A stretch of DNA of 62,500 nucleotides from Paenibacillus physcomitrellae (GCF_002240225.1 NZ_CP022584.1:2510001-2572500); one strand, 5' to 3'. Counted from the first letter of the stretch, positions 7,620 through 19,628 are shown. Numbers and translations: made by a program. The notes: generated by a model from the sequence alone, not told the origin.

Positions 7620-8420
7620 TTAATTGCTTAAATTTGTCCCTTCCATCTCTATTGCATCGTACTCCACGCTCCAGAGCATTAGTCCTTTACTCTCTGCAGT
7701 AGGCCCTGCCGCTTTGCGGTCTACCGCTTCAAGAATCGCTTTCATGTCCTCCGGTTTGCGTTTCCCTTCTCCTACCTCAAGCAGCGTACCGACAATAATA
7801 CGGACCATATGCTGGAGGAATCCATTCCCAGTGAGCATTATATGAATGATACCCTGCTCATTTGAGCCAGAATAAACAGGAGAGGTATCCACCTCCAGCG
7901 TCGCCTCATAAATGGTGCGGACATGACTGGCTTTGGTGGAATGGCGCGAAGCGAACGAAGTAAAGTCGTGTGTACCGACAAGATAACCAAGTCCTTGACG
8001 CATGGCGTCTGTATCCAGCCTGCCGGGATGATGAACCTGATAGTTTCTCCAGAACACATCCGGTACCCGGTTACCGTTTATGGTATACCGGTAGGTTTTC
8101 CTTTTCGCAGAACGTCTAGAATGGAATTCAAGCGATACCTCGCTAGCATCAACGATGCGGATATCGGCAGGCAGACGACCGTTTAAAGCCATACGCCATC
8201 GCTCAAGCGGGATACTGGAGGAAGTTATAAAATGAAACGGCTGCTGACGCGCATGCACACCTGCATCCGTTCGCCCCGAACCATGGATTTTAATGGTTTC
8301 ACCCGTTAATCCCTTTATAGCCTCTTCAATGCAATCCTGCACGGTATTTCCGCCCGGTTGTGTCTGAAACCCGTAATAGTTGGTTCCGTCATAACAGACT
8401 GTCATCAATAGATTACGCAA
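7620..8420 (-). CDS. truA: tRNA pseudouridine(38-40) synthase TruA
   Basis: About 266 residues. It isomerises uridines 38-40 of the tRNA anticodon stem. The catalytic Asp lies in GSGRTDAGVHA; the N-terminal LMTVCYDGTNYYGFQ and the HDFTSFASRHS and GNGFLQHMVRIIVGTLLEVG segments are TruA signatures. The start is uncertain: TTG 8420 has AGGTGGAGG 8 bp upstream and gives a family-like N-terminus, while GTG 8435 is also possible. It lies downstream of rplQ, separated by a terminator. Confidence 0.93.
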   Translation of the reverse strand: MRNLLMTVCYDGTNYYGFQTQPGGNTVQDCIEEAIKGLTGETIKIHGSGRTDAGVHARQQPFHFITSSSIPLERWRMALNGRLPADIRIVDASEVSLEFHSRRSAKRKTYRYTINGNRVPDVFWRNYQVHHPGRLDTDAMRQGLGYLVGTHDFTSFASRHSTKASHVRTIYEATLEVDTSPVYSGSNEQGIIHIMLTGNGFLQHMVRIIVGTLLEVGEGKRKPEDMKAILEAVDRKAAGPTAESKGLMLWSVEYDAIEMEGTNLSN

Positions 8421-8473
8421 CTTATTGTCCTCCACCTGTTGTTCATCCTCGTTTTGGAGGGAGCTTAAACAGA

Positions 8474-8520
8474 AAAACTCTCCGATAGCTGAGCCAAGCG
8501 GCAGCTGCTACAGAGAGTTT
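8474..8520 (-). terminator. Terminator after rplQ
   Basis: AAACTCTC and GAGAGTTTTT arms enclose an extended inner stem. It marks the end of the S10-spc-alpha cluster before truA. Confidence 0.8.
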
Positions 8521-8549
8521 ATCATTACAGCCAGGTTAGAAATGTAACC

Positions 8550-8915
8550 CTATGCGCGGTCAACCAGTTCCAAGTAAACGATTGGAGCTGCGTCACCACG
8601 ACGAGGTCCCAGTTTCAGGATACGAGTGTATCCGCCTGGACGTTCGTTGTAACGAGGTGCGATTTCAGCGAAAAGCTTTTGGATTGCATCCTGCTCTCCG
8701 TCGATGGATTCGCGACGAACGTAAGCTGCAACTTGACGACGAGCGTGCAAGTCACCACGTTTTGCTTTTGTAATCAGTTTCTCGGCGATCGAACGAACCT
8801 CTTTAGCTTTAGCTTCAGTAGTTTCGATACGCTCGTACAAGAACAAATCTGTTACCAGGTCGCGAAACAAAGCTTTACGAGCGCTGGAGTCGCGTCCCAA
8901 CTTTTGGTATGCCAT
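8550..8915 (-). CDS. rplQ: 50S ribosomal protein L17
   Basis: 121 residues. [25 protein letters not shown] and [16 protein letters not shown] are L17 signatures. The start is ATG 8915 with AAGGGAGGG upstream. It follows rpoA by 41 bp and is the last gene of the alpha operon. Confidence 0.97.
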   Translation of the reverse strand: MAYQKLGRDSSARKALFRDLVTDLFLYERIETTEAKAKEVRSIAEKLITKAKRGDLHARRQVAAYVRRESIDGEQDAIQKLFAEIAPRYNERPGGYTRILKLGPRRGDAAPIVYLELVDRA

Positions 8916-8956
8916 CTGTTTTTCCCTCCCTTGTCAAAAGCTTAGACCGACGAGGC

Positions 8957-9901
8957 TTAGTCCTCCGAACGGAGACCAAGTCCGAGCTCTTGAAGCTTCT
9001 CTTGAACTTCTTCCAAAGATTTGCGACCAAGGTTACGCACCTTCATCATATCTTCTTCCGTTTTCGTAGTAAGCTCCTGAACGGTGTTAATACCTGCACG
9101 TTTCAAGCAGTTATAAGACCGAACCGAGAGATCGAGTTCTTCAATCGTCATCTCAAGCACTTTTTCTTTCTTGTCTTCTTCCTTCTCAACCATGATCTCT
9201 GCATCTTTAGCTTCGTCAGTCAAACCAACGAACAGATACAAATGTTCGGTAAGGATCTTGGCTCCAAGACTTACCGCTTCTTCTGGACGAATGCTTCCGT
9301 CCGTCCAAACTTCCATGGTGAGCTTGTCGTAGTTCGTCACTTGTCCGACACGTGTGTTCTCAATTACGTAGTTCACACGGGAGATCGGCGTATAGATCGA
9401 ATCGACTGGAATGACTCCGATCGGCTGATCTTCACGTTTATTCTTGTCGGCCTGTACGTAACCGCGTCCGCGGTTTGCAAAGATACGCATATGAAGTCTG
9501 GAACCAGGACCCATAGTTGCAATATGGAGATCCGGATTCAGAATTTCAACATCGCTATCCGCACGAATATCACCTGCAGTGACAACGCCCTCGCCCTCAA
9601 CATCGATTTCGAGCACTTTCTCCTCGTCCGAATGAATTTTGAGCGAGAGAGCTTTCAGGTTCAGAATGATTTCCGTAACGTCTTCCTTTACGCCAGGAAT
9701 CGTTGAGAATTCATGAAGAACACCATCGATTTGAACCGAAGTTACCGCAGCACCCGGAAGAGAGGACAACAAAATGCGCCGAAGCGAGTTGCCCAATGTC
9801 GTACCATATCCGCGTTCCAGCGGTTCGACTACGAACTTCCCATAAGTACCGTTCTCGTTAACATCTACGGTTTCAATTTTTGGCTTTTCGATTTCTATCA
9901 C
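8957..9901 (-). CDS. rpoA: DNA-directed RNA polymerase subunit alpha
   Basis: 314 residues, normal length. The N-terminal assembly domain includes [26 protein letters not shown]; a flexible linker (about 227-245, rich in Lys/Glu) leads to the C-terminal domain ([22 protein letters not shown], then [12 protein letters not shown]), which binds UP elements and activators. The start is GTG 9901 behind AAGGAGGG. It lies between rpsK and rplQ in the usual alpha-operon order. Confidence 0.98.
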   Translation of the reverse strand: MIEIEKPKIETVDVNENGTYGKFVVEPLERGYGTTLGNSLRRILLSSLPGAAVTSVQIDGVLHEFSTIPGVKEDVTEIILNLKALSLKIHSDEEKVLEIDVEGEGVVTAGDIRADSDVEILNPDLHIATMGPGSRLHMRIFANRGRGYVQADKNKREDQPIGVIPVDSIYTPISRVNYVIENTRVGQVTNYDKLTMEVWTDGSIRPEEAVSLGAKILTEHLYLFVGLTDEAKDAEIMVEKEEDKKEKVLEMTIEELDLSVRSYNCLKRAGINTVQELTTKTEEDMMKVRNLGRKSLEEVQEKLQELGLGLRSED

Positions 9902-10030
9902 TGCATTACCCTCCTTCGAAGCGTCGCTCCTAATGAAACTCTACCTGTGAGTTAAGTTCATGTAGTATGCCTAAACATCCATTGTTTCCAAATACTGATG
10001 CCGTTATACCACACTAAAGGCTGGCTTCAA

Positions 10031-10426
10031 TTAGACACGACGGCGTTTTGGAGGACGGCACCCGTTATGCGGGATTGGAGTTACGTCTTTAATCATGTTA
10101 ACTTCGAGGCCTGCAGCTTGAAGCGAGCGGATCGCAGCTTCACGGCCGGCGCCAGGACCTTTAACCATAACTTCGACGGTTTTCATGCCATGTTCCATTG
10201 CAGCTTTAGCAGCAGATTCTGCAGCCATTTGCGCGGCAAATGGAGTCGATTTCCGGGAACCTCTGAAACCGAGACCGCCTGAACTTGCCCAAGAGATCGC
10301 GTTTCCGTGTGGATCGGTAATCGTTACAATCGTATTATTGAAAGTGGAGCGGATATGAGCCACACCAGATTCAATATTTTTACGGTCACGACGTTTAGTA
10401 CGTACGACTTTTTTTGGTTTTGCCAT
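10031..10426 (-). CDS. rpsK: 30S ribosomal protein S11
   Basis: 131 residues. [19 protein letters not shown] and the C-terminal [18 protein letters not shown] are S11 signatures; it forms part of the 30S platform next to the mRNA exit. It follows rpsM by 19 bp. Confidence 0.97.
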   Translation of the reverse strand: MAKPKKVVRTKRRDRKNIESGVAHIRSTFNNTIVTITDPHGNAISWASSGGLGFRGSRKSTPFAAQMAAESAAKAAMEHGMKTVEVMVKGPGAGREAAIRSLQAAGLEVNMIKDVTPIPHNGCRPPKRRRV

Positions 10427-10445
10427 TGTCTGTTATCCCCCCTTC

Positions 10446-10814
10446 TTATTTCTTCTTGTTCGCTACAGTACGACGAGGACCTTTGCGAGTACGAGCATTG
10501 GTCTTAGTACGTTGTCCACGAACAGGCAGGCCACGACGGTGACGAACACCGCGATAGCATCCGATTTCAATCAAACGTTTAATATTCAAGGAAATTTCAC
10601 GACGCAGGTCGCCTTCTACCTTAACCATTTTGTCGATCGTTTCACGTAATTTGCCAACTTCATCTTCCGTCAAATCCCGAACGCGAGTGTTCGGGCTGAT
10701 GCCTGTTTCAGCCAAAATTTTCTGGGAAGTCGTCTTACCGATTCCGAAAATATAAGTCAAGGCGATCTCAACGCGTTTATCACGTGGCAAATCCACACCA
10801 GCAATACGTGCCAT
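10446..10814 (-). CDS. rpsM: 30S ribosomal protein S13
   Basis: 122 residues. [26 protein letters not shown] and the [23 protein letters not shown] tail are typical. It contacts P-site tRNA and makes intersubunit bridges. It follows rpmJ by 23 bp. Confidence 0.97.
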   Translation of the reverse strand: MARIAGVDLPRDKRVEIALTYIFGIGKTTSQKILAETGISPNTRVRDLTEDEVGKLRETIDKMVKVEGDLRREISLNIKRLIEIGCYRGVRHRRGLPVRGQRTKTNARTRKGPRRTVANKKK

Positions 10815-10837
10815 TTTACGCTACACCCCCTTCTTAA

Positions 10838-11002
<165 letters not shown>

Positions 11003-11044
11003 TTATTAGTATACCACAAATCTATTGAAAAGCGGTAATGGAAT

Positions 11045-11260
11045 CTATTTACGGTAAGTAATACGGCCTTTGGTCAAATCGTAAGGCGACAATTGTACGA
11101 CCACTTTATCTCCCGTCAGAATACGGATGAAGTGCATCCGCAGCTTACCGGAAACATGGGCAAGGATTTGATGACCGTTCTCAAGCTCTACCTTAAAAGT
11201 AGCATTCGGCAGCGGTTCGATAACCGTACCTTCGACTTCAATGACATCCTCTTTAGCCAA
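11045..11260 (-). CDS. infA: Translation initiation factor IF-1
   Basis: 71 residues forming one S1/OB-fold domain: [21 protein letters not shown], then [19 protein letters not shown] and [13 protein letters not shown]. It occupies the A site during initiation with IF-2 and IF-3. The start is TTG 11260 behind AAAGGAGA. It lies 2 bp after the KOW protein gene. Confidence 0.96.
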   Translation of the reverse strand: MAKEDVIEVEGTVIEPLPNATFKVELENGHQILAHVSGKLRMHFIRILTGDKVVVQLSPYDLTKGRITYRK

Positions 11261-11262
11261 AG

Positions 11263-11580
11263 TCAGTCTCCTTTCTCTTCGGTTCTAGTATCGGTGAATT
11301 GTTTGAACGATATAACTGCATGACGCAATTTTCCGTTCGTTACCCGACCGTTTTCATTTAAACTGTTCACAACCTCTTCGCTTATCCAAGACATTAGCTC
11401 CAGATGCTGCAGGTTCTTTCGCTTGGCTTGATCAAACTTGCGTTTGTCACCATCGGCAATCCGAACGAACTTATCATCAATCCGCTCTACGATCACGCCA
11501 ATGGAACCAGCGTCTTTCCCTTTCAGCACTCTAACCAGCTGCCCGATCTGTCCAGTTTTGTAATCTACCAAATACCCCAC
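11263..11580 (-). CDS. KOW-domain RNA-binding protein (L14e-like, YbzG-type)
   Basis: 105 residues. The N-terminal half ([33 protein letters not shown]) is a KOW/SH3-like fold as in eukaryotic-archaeal L14e-type proteins; the C-terminal half ends in a charged tail. Short proteins of this type lie between map and infA in many Bacillota (ybzG in B. subtilis), and the place here is the same. A ribosome-associated or RNA-binding role is inferred from fold and location. GTG 11580 begins 3 bp after the map stop, consistent with translational coupling. Confidence 0.85.
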   Translation of the reverse strand: MGYLVDYKTGQIGQLVRVLKGKDAGSIGVIVERIDDKFVRIADGDKRKFDQAKRKNLQHLELMSWISEEVVNSLNENGRVTNGKLRHAVISFKQFTDTRTEEKGD

Positions 11581-11583
11581 CTG

Positions 11584-12336
11584 CTAAGCATTCAGCTTTG
11601 TGAGTATTTCCATACCATCCTTCGTCACGGCGACCGTGTGTTCGAAGTGTGCGCATAGAGATCCATCAACTGTTACAACTGTCCAATTGTCTTCAAGCGT
11701 TCTTACATAACGCTTGCCGGCATTGACCATCGGCTCGATGGCAAGAACCATACCTGGCTTCAATCTTGGTCCGCGATCAGGGACCCCATAGTTTGGAATT
11801 TGTGGTTCTTCGTGCAGTTCAGTGCCTATGCCGTGACCGACATATTCACGAACGACGGAAAACCCTTCTTTCTCAATATAGGTCTGAATCGCATGAGAAA
11901 TTGTAAACAAGCGGACATCCGGTTTCACAAGTTCAAGACCGGCATACAAAGAGCCTTCTGTTACATCAAGAAGTTTCTGAGCTTCATCAGAGATGTTACC
12001 GACCGGATAAGTCCAGGCAGAATCTCCGTGATAACCACGGTACTCAGCACCGATATCAAATGTGACGATGTCGCCTTCGTTTAACTTACGTTTGCCGGGA
12101 AATCCATGCACCAATTCTTCGTTAACCGAAGCGCAAATGCTGTAAGGAAAACCGTTATAGTCTTTAAAAGATGGCACTGCGCCTTGACTGCGAATGTATT
12201 TATCGGCAATCTGATCAAGTTCTCCCGTCGTAATGCCCGGCTCGATCGCTTGAGCCAAGATCCGATGCGTTTCCGCTACGATCCGCCCTGCTTCTCTCAT
12301 AAAGCCCAGTTCCGTTTCGGATTTAATAATGATCAT
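11584..12336 (-). CDS. map: Methionine aminopeptidase type I
   Basis: 250 residues. It removes the initiator Met from nascent proteins. The metal ligands are recognisable: Asp in [18 protein letters not shown], His in [14 protein letters not shown], Glu in LAIEPMV and the C-terminal Glu in HFEHTVAV. The start [10 protein letters not shown] at 12336 has GAGGTTAGG upstream and lies 4 bp after the adk stop; a 20-codon upstream extension of the frame lacks support. Confidence 0.96.
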   Translation of the reverse strand: MIIIKSETELGFMREAGRIVAETHRILAQAIEPGITTGELDQIADKYIRSQGAVPSFKDYNGFPYSICASVNEELVHGFPGKRKLNEGDIVTFDIGAEYRGYHGDSAWTYPVGNISDEAQKLLDVTEGSLYAGLELVKPDVRLFTISHAIQTYIEKEGFSVVREYVGHGIGTELHEEPQIPNYGVPDRGPRLKPGMVLAIEPMVNAGKRYVRTLEDNWTVVTVDGSLCAHFEHTVAVTKDGMEILTKLNA

Positions 12337-12340
12337 TAAC

Positions 12341-12988
<648 letters not shown>

Positions 12989-13087
12989 TTATCGCTCCCT
13001 CTCTCTAACTAACAGATGCTGCATGAAACAGCACGAAAGGCGCCAGGCGAGATCATAAAGCACAACCCCGATCCTGGAACCTGTCGC

Positions 13088-14386
13088 CTACTTCTTAATA
13101 AATCCTTTGTAATGCCGTTTGATCAATTGGCTTTCGATCTGCTTCATCGTATCCAGTGCTACACCAATGACGATCAGCAGCGAAGTACCGCCGATTTGCA
13201 CCGACTGCGGGAGTCCAGCCAAAGCTCCGAATACAACCGGAAGGATAGAAACCACAGCCAGGAAAAGCGCACCGGTCATTGTCAAACGGGACATAACCCG
13301 TACCAAGTACTTCTCCGTCGTTTTACCCGGACGAATGCCCGGAATATATCCGCCGTTTTTCTTCATCTGATCCGCCATTTGAGTTGGATTCATCTGAACG
13401 AAGGTGTAGAAGAAGGTAAAGCCGATGATCATGATAACATACAATACGATACCAAGCGGATCGCTGGTTCTCAAATGCGTGGTAATCCACTGTGCCCAAG
13501 CATGTGTCGACCAGAAGTTCGCGATAATAACCGGGAACTGCAGGAGCGATACCGCAAAGATTACTGGAATAACGCCAGCCGCGTTGATTTTCAGCGGGAT
13601 GTGCGTATTTTGTCCACCATACATTTTGTTACCAACTACACGTTTAGCATATTGTACCGGAATTTTACGGATGGCTTGTTGAATGTAAACAACACCAATA
13701 ACAATCAGAACACAAATGATCAAGATGATCACTGTCTTCATCGCATTGTAGAAGGTTTGGCCATCTTTGATGAAATCAGATTGAGCAATCGACTGAATAT
13801 GCTGCGGAATTGCAGCCACGATACCGGCAAAGATGATAATCGAGATCCCGTTGCCGATGCCCTTTTCAGTAATTTGCTCACCCAGCCACATCAGGAACGA
13901 AGTACCTGCCGTCAATACAATTGCAATCAGAAGATAATCCACAAACGTAGCGTTTGGTACCATCTCTGTGCCATACAAGCGGTTAAACCCGATAGCCATT
14001 GCAAACGATTGAATCAGACCAAGCACTACCGTACCATAACGAGTAAGCTGAGCTGATTTCTTCTTCCCTTGTTCACCTTGCTTAGCCCATTCAGCCAACT
14101 TCGGAATGACATCCATCGAAAGCAGCTGTACGATGATCGATGAAGTAATATACGGCATGATCCCGAGGGCAAAGATCGAGAAATTCTTCAATGCCCCACC
14201 GGAAAAGGTGCTCAAAAGTCCGAACAATTCACTGCCGGCATTATTCGTGGAGTTAAACACGTCTTTATTAACACCCGGTACCGGTACGAAAGTACCGATC
14301 CGGTAAATAATAAAGATAAATAATGTAAACAGGATCCGGTTACGGAGTTCCTTAACATGCCATATATTCTTAACCGTTTTAAACAT
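13088..14386 (-). CDS. secY: Preprotein translocase channel subunit SecY
   Basis: 432 residues with about ten hydrophobic segments. The N-terminal LRNRILFTLFIFIIYRIGTFVPVPGV, the plug region AGSELFGLLSTFSGGALKNFSIFALGIMPYI and the PGIRPGKTTEKYL cytosolic loop are SecY hallmarks. It forms the channel with SecE, which is also in this window (40663). Its ATG overlaps the rplO stop by one base (TAATG). Confidence 0.97.
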   Translation of the reverse strand: MFKTVKNIWHVKELRNRILFTLFIFIIYRIGTFVPVPGVNKDVFNSTNNAGSELFGLLSTFSGGALKNFSIFALGIMPYITSSIIVQLLSMDVIPKLAEWAKQGEQGKKKSAQLTRYGTVVLGLIQSFAMAIGFNRLYGTEMVPNATFVDYLLIAIVLTAGTSFLMWLGEQITEKGIGNGISIIIFAGIVAAIPQHIQSIAQSDFIKDGQTFYNAMKTVIILIICVLIVIGVVYIQQAIRKIPVQYAKRVVGNKMYGGQNTHIPLKINAAGVIPVIFAVSLLQFPVIIANFWSTHAWAQWITTHLRTSDPLGIVLYVIMIIGFTFFYTFVQMNPTQMADQMKKNGGYIPGIRPGKTTEKYLVRVMSRLTMTGALFLAVVSILPVVFGALAGLPQSVQIGGTSLLIVIGVALDTMKQIESQLIKRHYKGFIKK

Positions 14387-14826
14387 TAGATCACCTCGGT
14401 TTTACCGCCGGCAGCCTCGATCTTCTCTACCGCAGATTGAGAGAACTTGTTAGCTTTAACAGTCAGCTTAACAGTGATTTCGCCGTTGCCAAGGATTTTG
14501 ATTCCGCTTTTTGCGTCTTTCACAATCCCTTGTGCAAACAACAGCTCAGGAGTCACTTCAGTATCCGCAGCAAAGTTGTTCAAAGTTTCCAGGTTCACAA
14601 TCGCATACTCTTTACGGGTAGGATTGACGAAACCACGTTTAGGCAAGCGACGATACAATGGGTTTTGACCACCTTCGAAGCCAGGACGCACGCCACCGCC
14701 AGAGCGGGCGTTTTGACCTTTGTGACCACGGGAGGAAGTTTTACCCATACCGCTACTTGTACCACGACCAACGCGTTTGCGTTCTTTACGGGAACCAGGA
14801 GCTGGAGAAAGTTCATGTAACTTCAT
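14386..14826 (-). CDS. rplO: 50S ribosomal protein L15
   Basis: 146 residues. [26 protein letters not shown] and [23 protein letters not shown] are L15 signatures. ATG 14826 has AAGGAGGTG upstream; an ATG 12 bp further upstream is less well placed. It is translationally coupled to secY by a TAATG overlap. Confidence 0.97.
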   Translation of the reverse strand: MKLHELSPAPGSRKERKRVGRGTSSGMGKTSSRGHKGQNARSGGGVRPGFEGGQNPLYRRLPKRGFVNPTRKEYAIVNLETLNNFAADTEVTPELLFAQGIVKDAKSGIKILGNGEITVKLTVKANKFSQSAVEKIEAAGGKTEVI

Positions 14827-14871
14827 CGTTCGTTGCACCTCCTTAATGAAATGTCAGTAATTCTATGAAGA

Positions 14872-15057
14872 TTAGTCTTGAAGCTCTTCAACTTTAACCA
14901 GGTGAGTTACATGGTTGATCATGCCGCGGATGGCAGCATTATCTTCATGAGTCACGGTTTGGTTGATTTTGCGAAGACCCAAAGTATTAACAGTTGTACG
15001 TTGGTTCTCCGGACGGCCGATCAAACTCCGTACGAGGGTAATTTGAAGTTTTGCCAC
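14872..15057 (-). CDS. rpmD: 50S ribosomal protein L30
   Basis: 61 residues from GTG 15057 ([19 protein letters not shown]), preceded by AAGGAGGGA; the open frame runs 20 codons further upstream into rpsE without support. [22 protein letters not shown] is typical of L30. Confidence 0.95.
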   Translation of the reverse strand: MAKLQITLVRSLIGRPENQRTTVNTLGLRKINQTVTHEDNAAIRGMINHVTHLVKVEELQD

Positions 15058-15070
15058 TTGGATTCCCTCC

Positions 15071-15568
15071 TTAACCGAGAAGTTCTTCGACGGTTTTACC
15101 GCGTAATTTCGCCACATCTTCAGCGCGTTTCAGACGGGACAAGCCCTCCAAAGTTGCGTTGACCATGTTGATGGAATTCGAAGAACCAAGAGATTTTGTC
15201 AAAATGTCGCCTACACCAGCCAATTCGAGCACAGCACGAACTGGTCCACCAGCGATTACCCCAGTACCTTCAGAAGCTGGTTTCAACAATACACGGCCAG
15301 CGCCGAAGTGACCAGTTACAAGGTGAGGGATCGTTGTACCCACGAGTGGTACATGAACCAGGTTTTTCTTAGCATCCTCGATGCCTTTACGGATCGCGTC
15401 TGGAACTTCGCCAGCTTTACCGATACCAGCGCCTACCCAGCCTTTGCCGTCGCCGACAACTACCAGTGCGCTGAAGCTGAAGCGACGTCCGCCTTTAACT
15501 ACTTTAGCAACGCGGTTAATGTTTACAACTCTTTCAGTCAGTTCAAGAGTATTCGGATCTACACGCAA
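15071..15568 (-). CDS. rpsE: 30S ribosomal protein S5
   Basis: 165 residues. The N-terminal double-stranded RNA-binding segment contains [24 protein letters not shown], unaltered around the site of known spectinomycin-resistance changes. [19 protein letters not shown] is also typical. The start is TTG 15568 behind AAAAGGAGGT. Confidence 0.97.
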   Translation of the reverse strand: MRVDPNTLELTERVVNINRVAKVVKGGRRFSFSALVVVGDGKGWVGAGIGKAGEVPDAIRKGIEDAKKNLVHVPLVGTTIPHLVTGHFGAGRVLLKPASEGTGVIAGGPVRAVLELAGVGDILTKSLGSSNSINMVNATLEGLSRLKRAEDVAKLRGKTVEELLG

Positions 15569-15594
15569 GTCGTTTACCTCCTTTTGAGAATGTC

Positions 15595-15963
15595 TTAGAA
15601 TTCAAGGCCTGCTTCGCGAGCTGCGTCAGCCAGAGCTTGAATACGTCCATGGTACAAGTAACCTCCACGGTCAAATACCACAACTTTAACGCCTTTATCT
15701 TGACCACGTTTAGCAAGCAGTGCGCCAACTTTACGAGCAGACTCAACGTTCGCGCCGTTGCCGATTTCGGAAGCCAATTCTTTGTCAACTGTAGAAGCAG
15801 AAGCCAAAGTTACACCAGCTACGTCGTCGATCAATTGTGCATAGATGTGTTTCTCGGAACGGTAAACGTTCAGTCTTGGACGCTCAGCTGTTCCTTGAAC
15901 TTTCTTACGCACACGCAGGTGTCTTTTCAAACGTGCTTTGTTCTTATCGCCTTTTGTAATCAT
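15595..15963 (-). CDS. rplR: 50S ribosomal protein L18
   Basis: 122 residues from ATG 15963 ([21 protein letters not shown]), the family-like start; an ATG three codons upstream sits almost on the ribosome-binding site. It binds 5S rRNA with L5. [26 protein letters not shown] is the conserved end. Confidence 0.96.
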   Translation of the reverse strand: MITKGDKNKARLKRHLRVRKKVQGTAERPRLNVYRSEKHIYAQLIDDVAGVTLASASTVDKELASEIGNGANVESARKVGALLAKRGQDKGVKVVVFDRGGYLYHGRIQALADAAREAGLEF

Positions 15964-16042
15964 GAGTTTCATTTCACTCCTTTCGGATTACGATGCAACC
16001 AAACTAACATTAAAAAGCCAGAGGGGGCCGCGGTAAAGAAGA

Positions 16043-16585
16043 TTATTTCTTCTTACCAGCTTTACCCTCTTTGCGGATGATACGTTCGCCTTCGTATTTG
16101 ATACCTTTACCTTTGTATGGTTCAGGTTCGCGTACGGAACGGATTTTAGCAGCGTAAGCACCTACGCGCTCTTTATCGATACCTTTAACGATGATCTTTG
16201 TATTCGAAGGGACTTCGAATTCGATACCGTCTTCAGGCGTGATTTCAACTGGATGGGAGTATCCAACGTTCAGGACGATCTTCTTGCCGGACAAGCTTGC
16301 GCGGTAACCGACACCCACCAGTTCAAGGTTTTTGGAGAAACCTTCTGTTACACCACTTACCATGTTGTTAACAACACTACGTGTTGTACCATGAAGGGAA
16401 CGATGCAATTTATTATCAGAAGGACGTTCAATGTTGATGACGTTGCCCTCAACCACGACCTTCATGTCTTTATGAAGTTCACGACTCAAAGATCCTTTAG
16501 GACCTTTAACCGTAATAACCGTGTTATTCAGTGTGACATCCACACCACTTGGTACTGTAATTGGTTTGCGACCAATACGGGACAT
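16043..16585 (-). CDS. rplF: 50S ribosomal protein L6
   Basis: 180 residues from ATG 16585 ([17 protein letters not shown]) with AAGGAGGTG upstream. The C-terminal [26 protein letters not shown] is the L6 signature; it lies near the factor-binding stalk base. Confidence 0.97.
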   Translation of the reverse strand: MSRIGRKPITVPSGVDVTLNNTVITVKGPKGSLSRELHKDMKVVVEGNVINIERPSDNKLHRSLHGTTRSVVNNMVSGVTEGFSKNLELVGVGYRASLSGKKIVLNVGYSHPVEITPEDGIEFEVPSNTKIIVKGIDKERVGAYAAKIRSVREPEPYKGKGIKYEGERIIRKEGKAGKKK

Positions 16586-16615
16586 TTGCTGCACCTCCTT
16601 GTTTTGTGACGTTTA

Positions 16616-17014
16616 TTACCAAACGTAGCAGACAACTTCGCCGCCGGCTTTGGACTGGCGAGCTTCTTTGTCGGTCATAACACCTTTCGATGTCGAGATA
16701 ATCGCGATTCCCAAACCGCCGAGTACGCGAGGAACTTCGTTGCTCTTCGTGTAAACGCGCAGACCTGGTTTACTGATTCTTTTCAGACCAGTAATAACAC
16801 GCTCATTGTTAGGGCCGTATTTCAAGAAGATACGGATCATCCCTTGTTTGTTGTCGTCGATATATTCCGCGTCGCGGATAAAACCTTCACGCTTCAAAAT
16901 CTCAGCGATTTGTTTCTTAATCGTCGATGCAGGCAATTCTACTGTTTCGTGACGCACAGTGTTGGCGTTACGAATACGAGTAAGCATATCTGCAATAGGA
17001 TCTGACATAGTCAT
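16616..17014 (-). CDS. rpsH: 30S ribosomal protein S8
   Basis: 132 residues. [16 protein letters not shown] and the C-terminal [25 protein letters not shown] are S8 signatures. It binds the 16S central domain; in E. coli the homologue also represses spc operon translation. Confidence 0.97.
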   Translation of the reverse strand: MTMSDPIADMLTRIRNANTVRHETVELPASTIKKQIAEILKREGFIRDAEYIDDNKQGMIRIFLKYGPNNERVITGLKRISKPGLRVYTKSNEVPRVLGGLGIAIISTSKGVMTDKEARQSKAGGEVVCYVW

Positions 17015-17044
17015 TCGTGTAAACCTCCTTCCCGATCTTGATAA

Positions 17045-17230
17045 TTACCAGCTTGCTTTTTTCACGCCAGGGATCTGGCCTTTATAAGCTAATTCACGGA
17101 AACAAATTCTGCAAATTTTGTACTTTTGCAGGACTGAATGTGGACGACCACAACGTTCGCAACGAGTATAAGCTCTTACTTTGAACTTAGGTGTGCGTTG
17201 TTGTTTTACTTTCATCGAAGTTTTAGCCAC
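17045..17230 (-). CDS. rpsN: 30S ribosomal protein S14, short zinc form
   Basis: 61 residues with a C-x2-C...C-x2-C zinc ribbon (CERCGRPH...CRICFREL), the type-Z form (also called rpsZ) usual in the Bacillota spc operon. It lies between rplE and rpsH. Confidence 0.96.
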   Translation of the reverse strand: MAKTSMKVKQQRTPKFKVRAYTRCERCGRPHSVLQKYKICRICFRELAYKGQIPGVKKASW

Positions 17231-17275
17231 TTTAGCCTGACACCTCCTAATTGGTTTCGGAGAATCTTGAATTTA

Positions 17276-17818
17276 TTACTTAACGAAAGGCATTCCAAGT
17301 TGAGTCAACAATTCACGGGATTCTTCATCCGTTTTTGCCGTAGTTACGATAACGATGTCCATACCGCGTACTTTATCAACTTTATCATACTCGATCTCAG
17401 GGAAGATCAATTGTTCCTTGAGGCCCAGTGTGTAGTTGCCGCGACCGTCAAACGCTTTGTTCGACACGCCGTGGAAGTCACGAACGCGTGGAAGTGTTAC
17501 GTTAAACAATTTGTCGAGGAAGTAGTACATACGCTCGCCGCGAAGAGTTACCTTTGCGCCGATCGGCATGTTTTCGCGAAGTTTAAATCCGGCGATGGAT
17601 TTTTTCGCTCTTGTGATAACTGGCTTTTGACCAGCGATCAGTTCCAATTCAGCTACAGCTGCGTCAAGCACTTTCGAGTTGGAAACCGCGTCACCTACAC
17701 CCATGTTGATAACGACTTTCTCGATTTTAGGCACTTGCATAACTGTTGTATAGTTAAACTTTTGAACCAAAGCAGGTGTTACTTCGTTCAGATAACGTTC
17801 TTTAAGTCTTGCTGACAT
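17276..17818 (-). CDS. rplE: 50S ribosomal protein L5
   Basis: 180 residues. [23 protein letters not shown] and [26 protein letters not shown] are L5 signatures. It binds 5S rRNA in the central protuberance. Confidence 0.97.
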   Translation of the reverse strand: MSARLKERYLNEVTPALVQKFNYTTVMQVPKIEKVVINMGVGDAVSNSKVLDAAVAELELIAGQKPVITRAKKSIAGFKLRENMPIGAKVTLRGERMYYFLDKLFNVTLPRVRDFHGVSNKAFDGRGNYTLGLKEQLIFPEIEYDKVDKVRGMDIVIVTTAKTDEESRELLTQLGMPFVK

Positions 17819-17850
17819 GAATGGTGTTCCTCCTTTCTTACATAAGTGAA

Positions 17851-18204
17851 TTAATCGATCACTTCTCCGGATCGTTTAGCTACACGCACTTTTTTGCCGT
17901 TGTCCAATGTTTTGTAACCGATACGGGTTACTTTTCCGCTCTTAGGATCAACATGCATTACGTTGGAAACGTGGATCGGAGCTTCTTTCTCGATGATTCC
18001 GCCTTGCGGGTTCAGTTGGTTAGGCTTCTGGTGTTTCTTCACCATGTTCACACCTTCAACCAGAACGCGGTTCTCACGAGGGTAAGCAGCGATGACGCGG
18101 CCTTTTTTACCTTTGTCTTTACCGCTGATCACGATAACAGTATCTTCTTTTTTCACGTGAAGTTTATTGTTATGAGACTCCAAAATCTTTTTCAGTCTAG
18201 GCAT
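17851..18204 (-). CDS. rplX: 50S ribosomal protein L24
   Basis: 117 residues with an N-terminal KOW motif ([23 protein letters not shown]) and [21 protein letters not shown]. It is an assembly initiator of the 50S subunit, in its usual place between rplN and rplE. Confidence 0.97.
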   Translation of the reverse strand: MPRLKKILESHNNKLHVKKEDTVIVISGKDKGKKGRVIAAYPRENRVLVEGVNMVKKHQKPNQLNPQGGIIEKEAPIHVSNVMHVDPKSGKVTRIGYKTLDNGKKVRVAKRSGEVID

Positions 18205-18284
18205 CTATTACACCTCCAATTTATCGGGGTCCCCGAAGCATTTGGCTAAACCTTAATAGCAAAGCCGAAACTTTGGGGTGTTGA

Positions 18285-18653
18285 TTAGATAACTTCCGGA
18301 GCCAAGGAAACGATCTTCATGAAGTCCTTGTCGCGAAGTTCACGAGCAACTGGTCCAAAGATACGAGTACCGCGTGGGCTCTTATCTTCTTTAACAACAA
18401 CCGCTGCGTTTTCGTCAAATGCGATATAAGATCCGTCTTTACGACGAACGGAACGTTTTGTACGAACAACAACCGCCTTAACAACATCACCTTTTTTGAC
18501 AACGCCGCCTGGTGTTGCTTGTTTTACGGAACAAACGATCAGGTCACCGATTTGAGCTGTACGACGTCCTGTACCGCCCAATACGCGGATACACATCAAT
18601 TCCTTCGCGCCGGAGTTGTCAGCAACAGCCAAACGTGTAAATGGTTGAATCAT
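18285..18653 (-). CDS. rplN: 50S ribosomal protein L14
   Basis: 122 residues. [27 protein letters not shown] and [28 protein letters not shown] are highly conserved L14 ends. An 80-bp gap separates it from rplX, longer than the neighbouring gaps; I see no gene or terminator in it. Confidence 0.97.
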   Translation of the reverse strand: MIQPFTRLAVADNSGAKELMCIRVLGGTGRRTAQIGDLIVCSVKQATPGGVVKKGDVVKAVVVRTKRSVRRKDGSYIAFDENAAVVVKEDKSPRGTRIFGPVARELRDKDFMKIVSLAPEVI

Positions 18654-18688
18654 TGAAATTTCCTCCTTTCGGTTAAGCTACCGTGCAA

Positions 18689-18952
18689 TCAGATAATAAC
18701 CGCTTCTTCAATTACTTCAGCAAGTCTCCAGCGTTTGTCTTTGGACAACGGGCGAGTCTCAACGATTCTTACAACGTCGCCGATTTTAGCCGTGTTGTTC
18801 TCGTCATGCGCTTTGAACTTTTTCGTATATTTAATACGCTTGTGATACAGGTCATGCTTCTTGTAAGTTTCAACAGCTACTACGATGGTTTTATCCATTT
18901 TGTCGCTGACTACTTTACCAATTTGCACTCTGCGGGCATTACGTTCGCTCAT
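18689..18952 (-). CDS. rpsQ: 30S ribosomal protein S17
   Basis: 87 residues, an OB-fold protein: [27 protein letters not shown] and [20 protein letters not shown] are S17 signatures. Confidence 0.97.
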   Translation of the reverse strand: MSERNARRVQIGKVVSDKMDKTIVVAVETYKKHDLYHKRIKYTKKFKAHDENNTAKIGDVVRIVETRPLSKDKRWRLAEVIEEAVII

Positions 18953-19001
18953 GGTTGGCCTCCTTCCTGAGTTCGGGCGCTGCTAATCTGCAGCAATTAT
19001 C

Positions 19002-19202
19002 TTAACTGGAAATCCCAAGTTCTCTTTCACGTAAAACGGTTTTAGCACGAGCTATTTCTCTGCGCACGTCACGGATTCGAGTAGGGTTATCAAGCTGACC
19101 TGTAGCCAATTGAAAACGGAGGTTAAAGAGTTCCTCTTTAAATCCGGCAATTTTTTGTTCGATCTCAGCAGTGGTTAAGTTGCGAAGTTCATTAGCTTTC
19201 AT
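19002..19202 (-). CDS. rpmC: 50S ribosomal protein L29
   Basis: 66 residues from ATG 19202 ([17 protein letters not shown]). It overlaps the end of rplP by 11 bp, so translation is probably coupled. [31 protein letters not shown] is typical. It lies at the peptide exit tunnel near the trigger-factor site. Confidence 0.95.
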   Translation of the reverse strand: MKANELRNLTTAEIEQKIAGFKEELFNLRFQLATGQLDNPTRIRDVRREIARAKTVLRERELGISS

Positions 19203-19626
19203 TTGCTTCACCACCCAATTCTTCACGTTTCACAAACTTTGTTTTGATCGGCAGTTTGTGGGCAGCAAGACGCATCGCTTCACGAGCAATTTCTTCCGAT
19301 ACACCAGCAAGTTCAAACAGGATTTTACCTGGTTTAACAACTGCGACCCATTTCTCAACGTTACCTTTACCGCTACCCATACGAACCTCAAGAGGCTTCT
19401 GAGTAATCGGTTTGTCAGGGAAAATTTTAATCCATACTTTACCGCCACGCTTGATATAACGAGTCATCGCGATACGCGCTGCTTCGATCTGACGGTTAGT
19501 GATCCATGATGGTTCTGTAGCTTGCAGGCCGAATTCGCCGAAGTTCAGTTCAGTGCCGCCTTTAGCTTGACCTCTAAGACTACCGCGTTGTTGTTTGCGG
19601 TGTTTTACACGTTTTGGTACCAACAT
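19192..19626 (-). CDS. rplP: 50S ribosomal protein L16
   Basis: 144 residues. [24 protein letters not shown] and [29 protein letters not shown] are L16 signatures. It lies near the A-site tRNA and is required for peptidyl transfer. Confidence 0.97.
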   Translation of the reverse strand: MLVPKRVKHRKQQRGSLRGQAKGGTELNFGEFGLQATEPSWITNRQIEAARIAMTRYIKRGGKVWIKIFPDKPITQKPLEVRMGSGKGNVEKWVAVVKPGKILFELAGVSEEIAREAMRLAAHKLPIKTKFVKREELGGEANES

Positions 19627-19628
19627 GA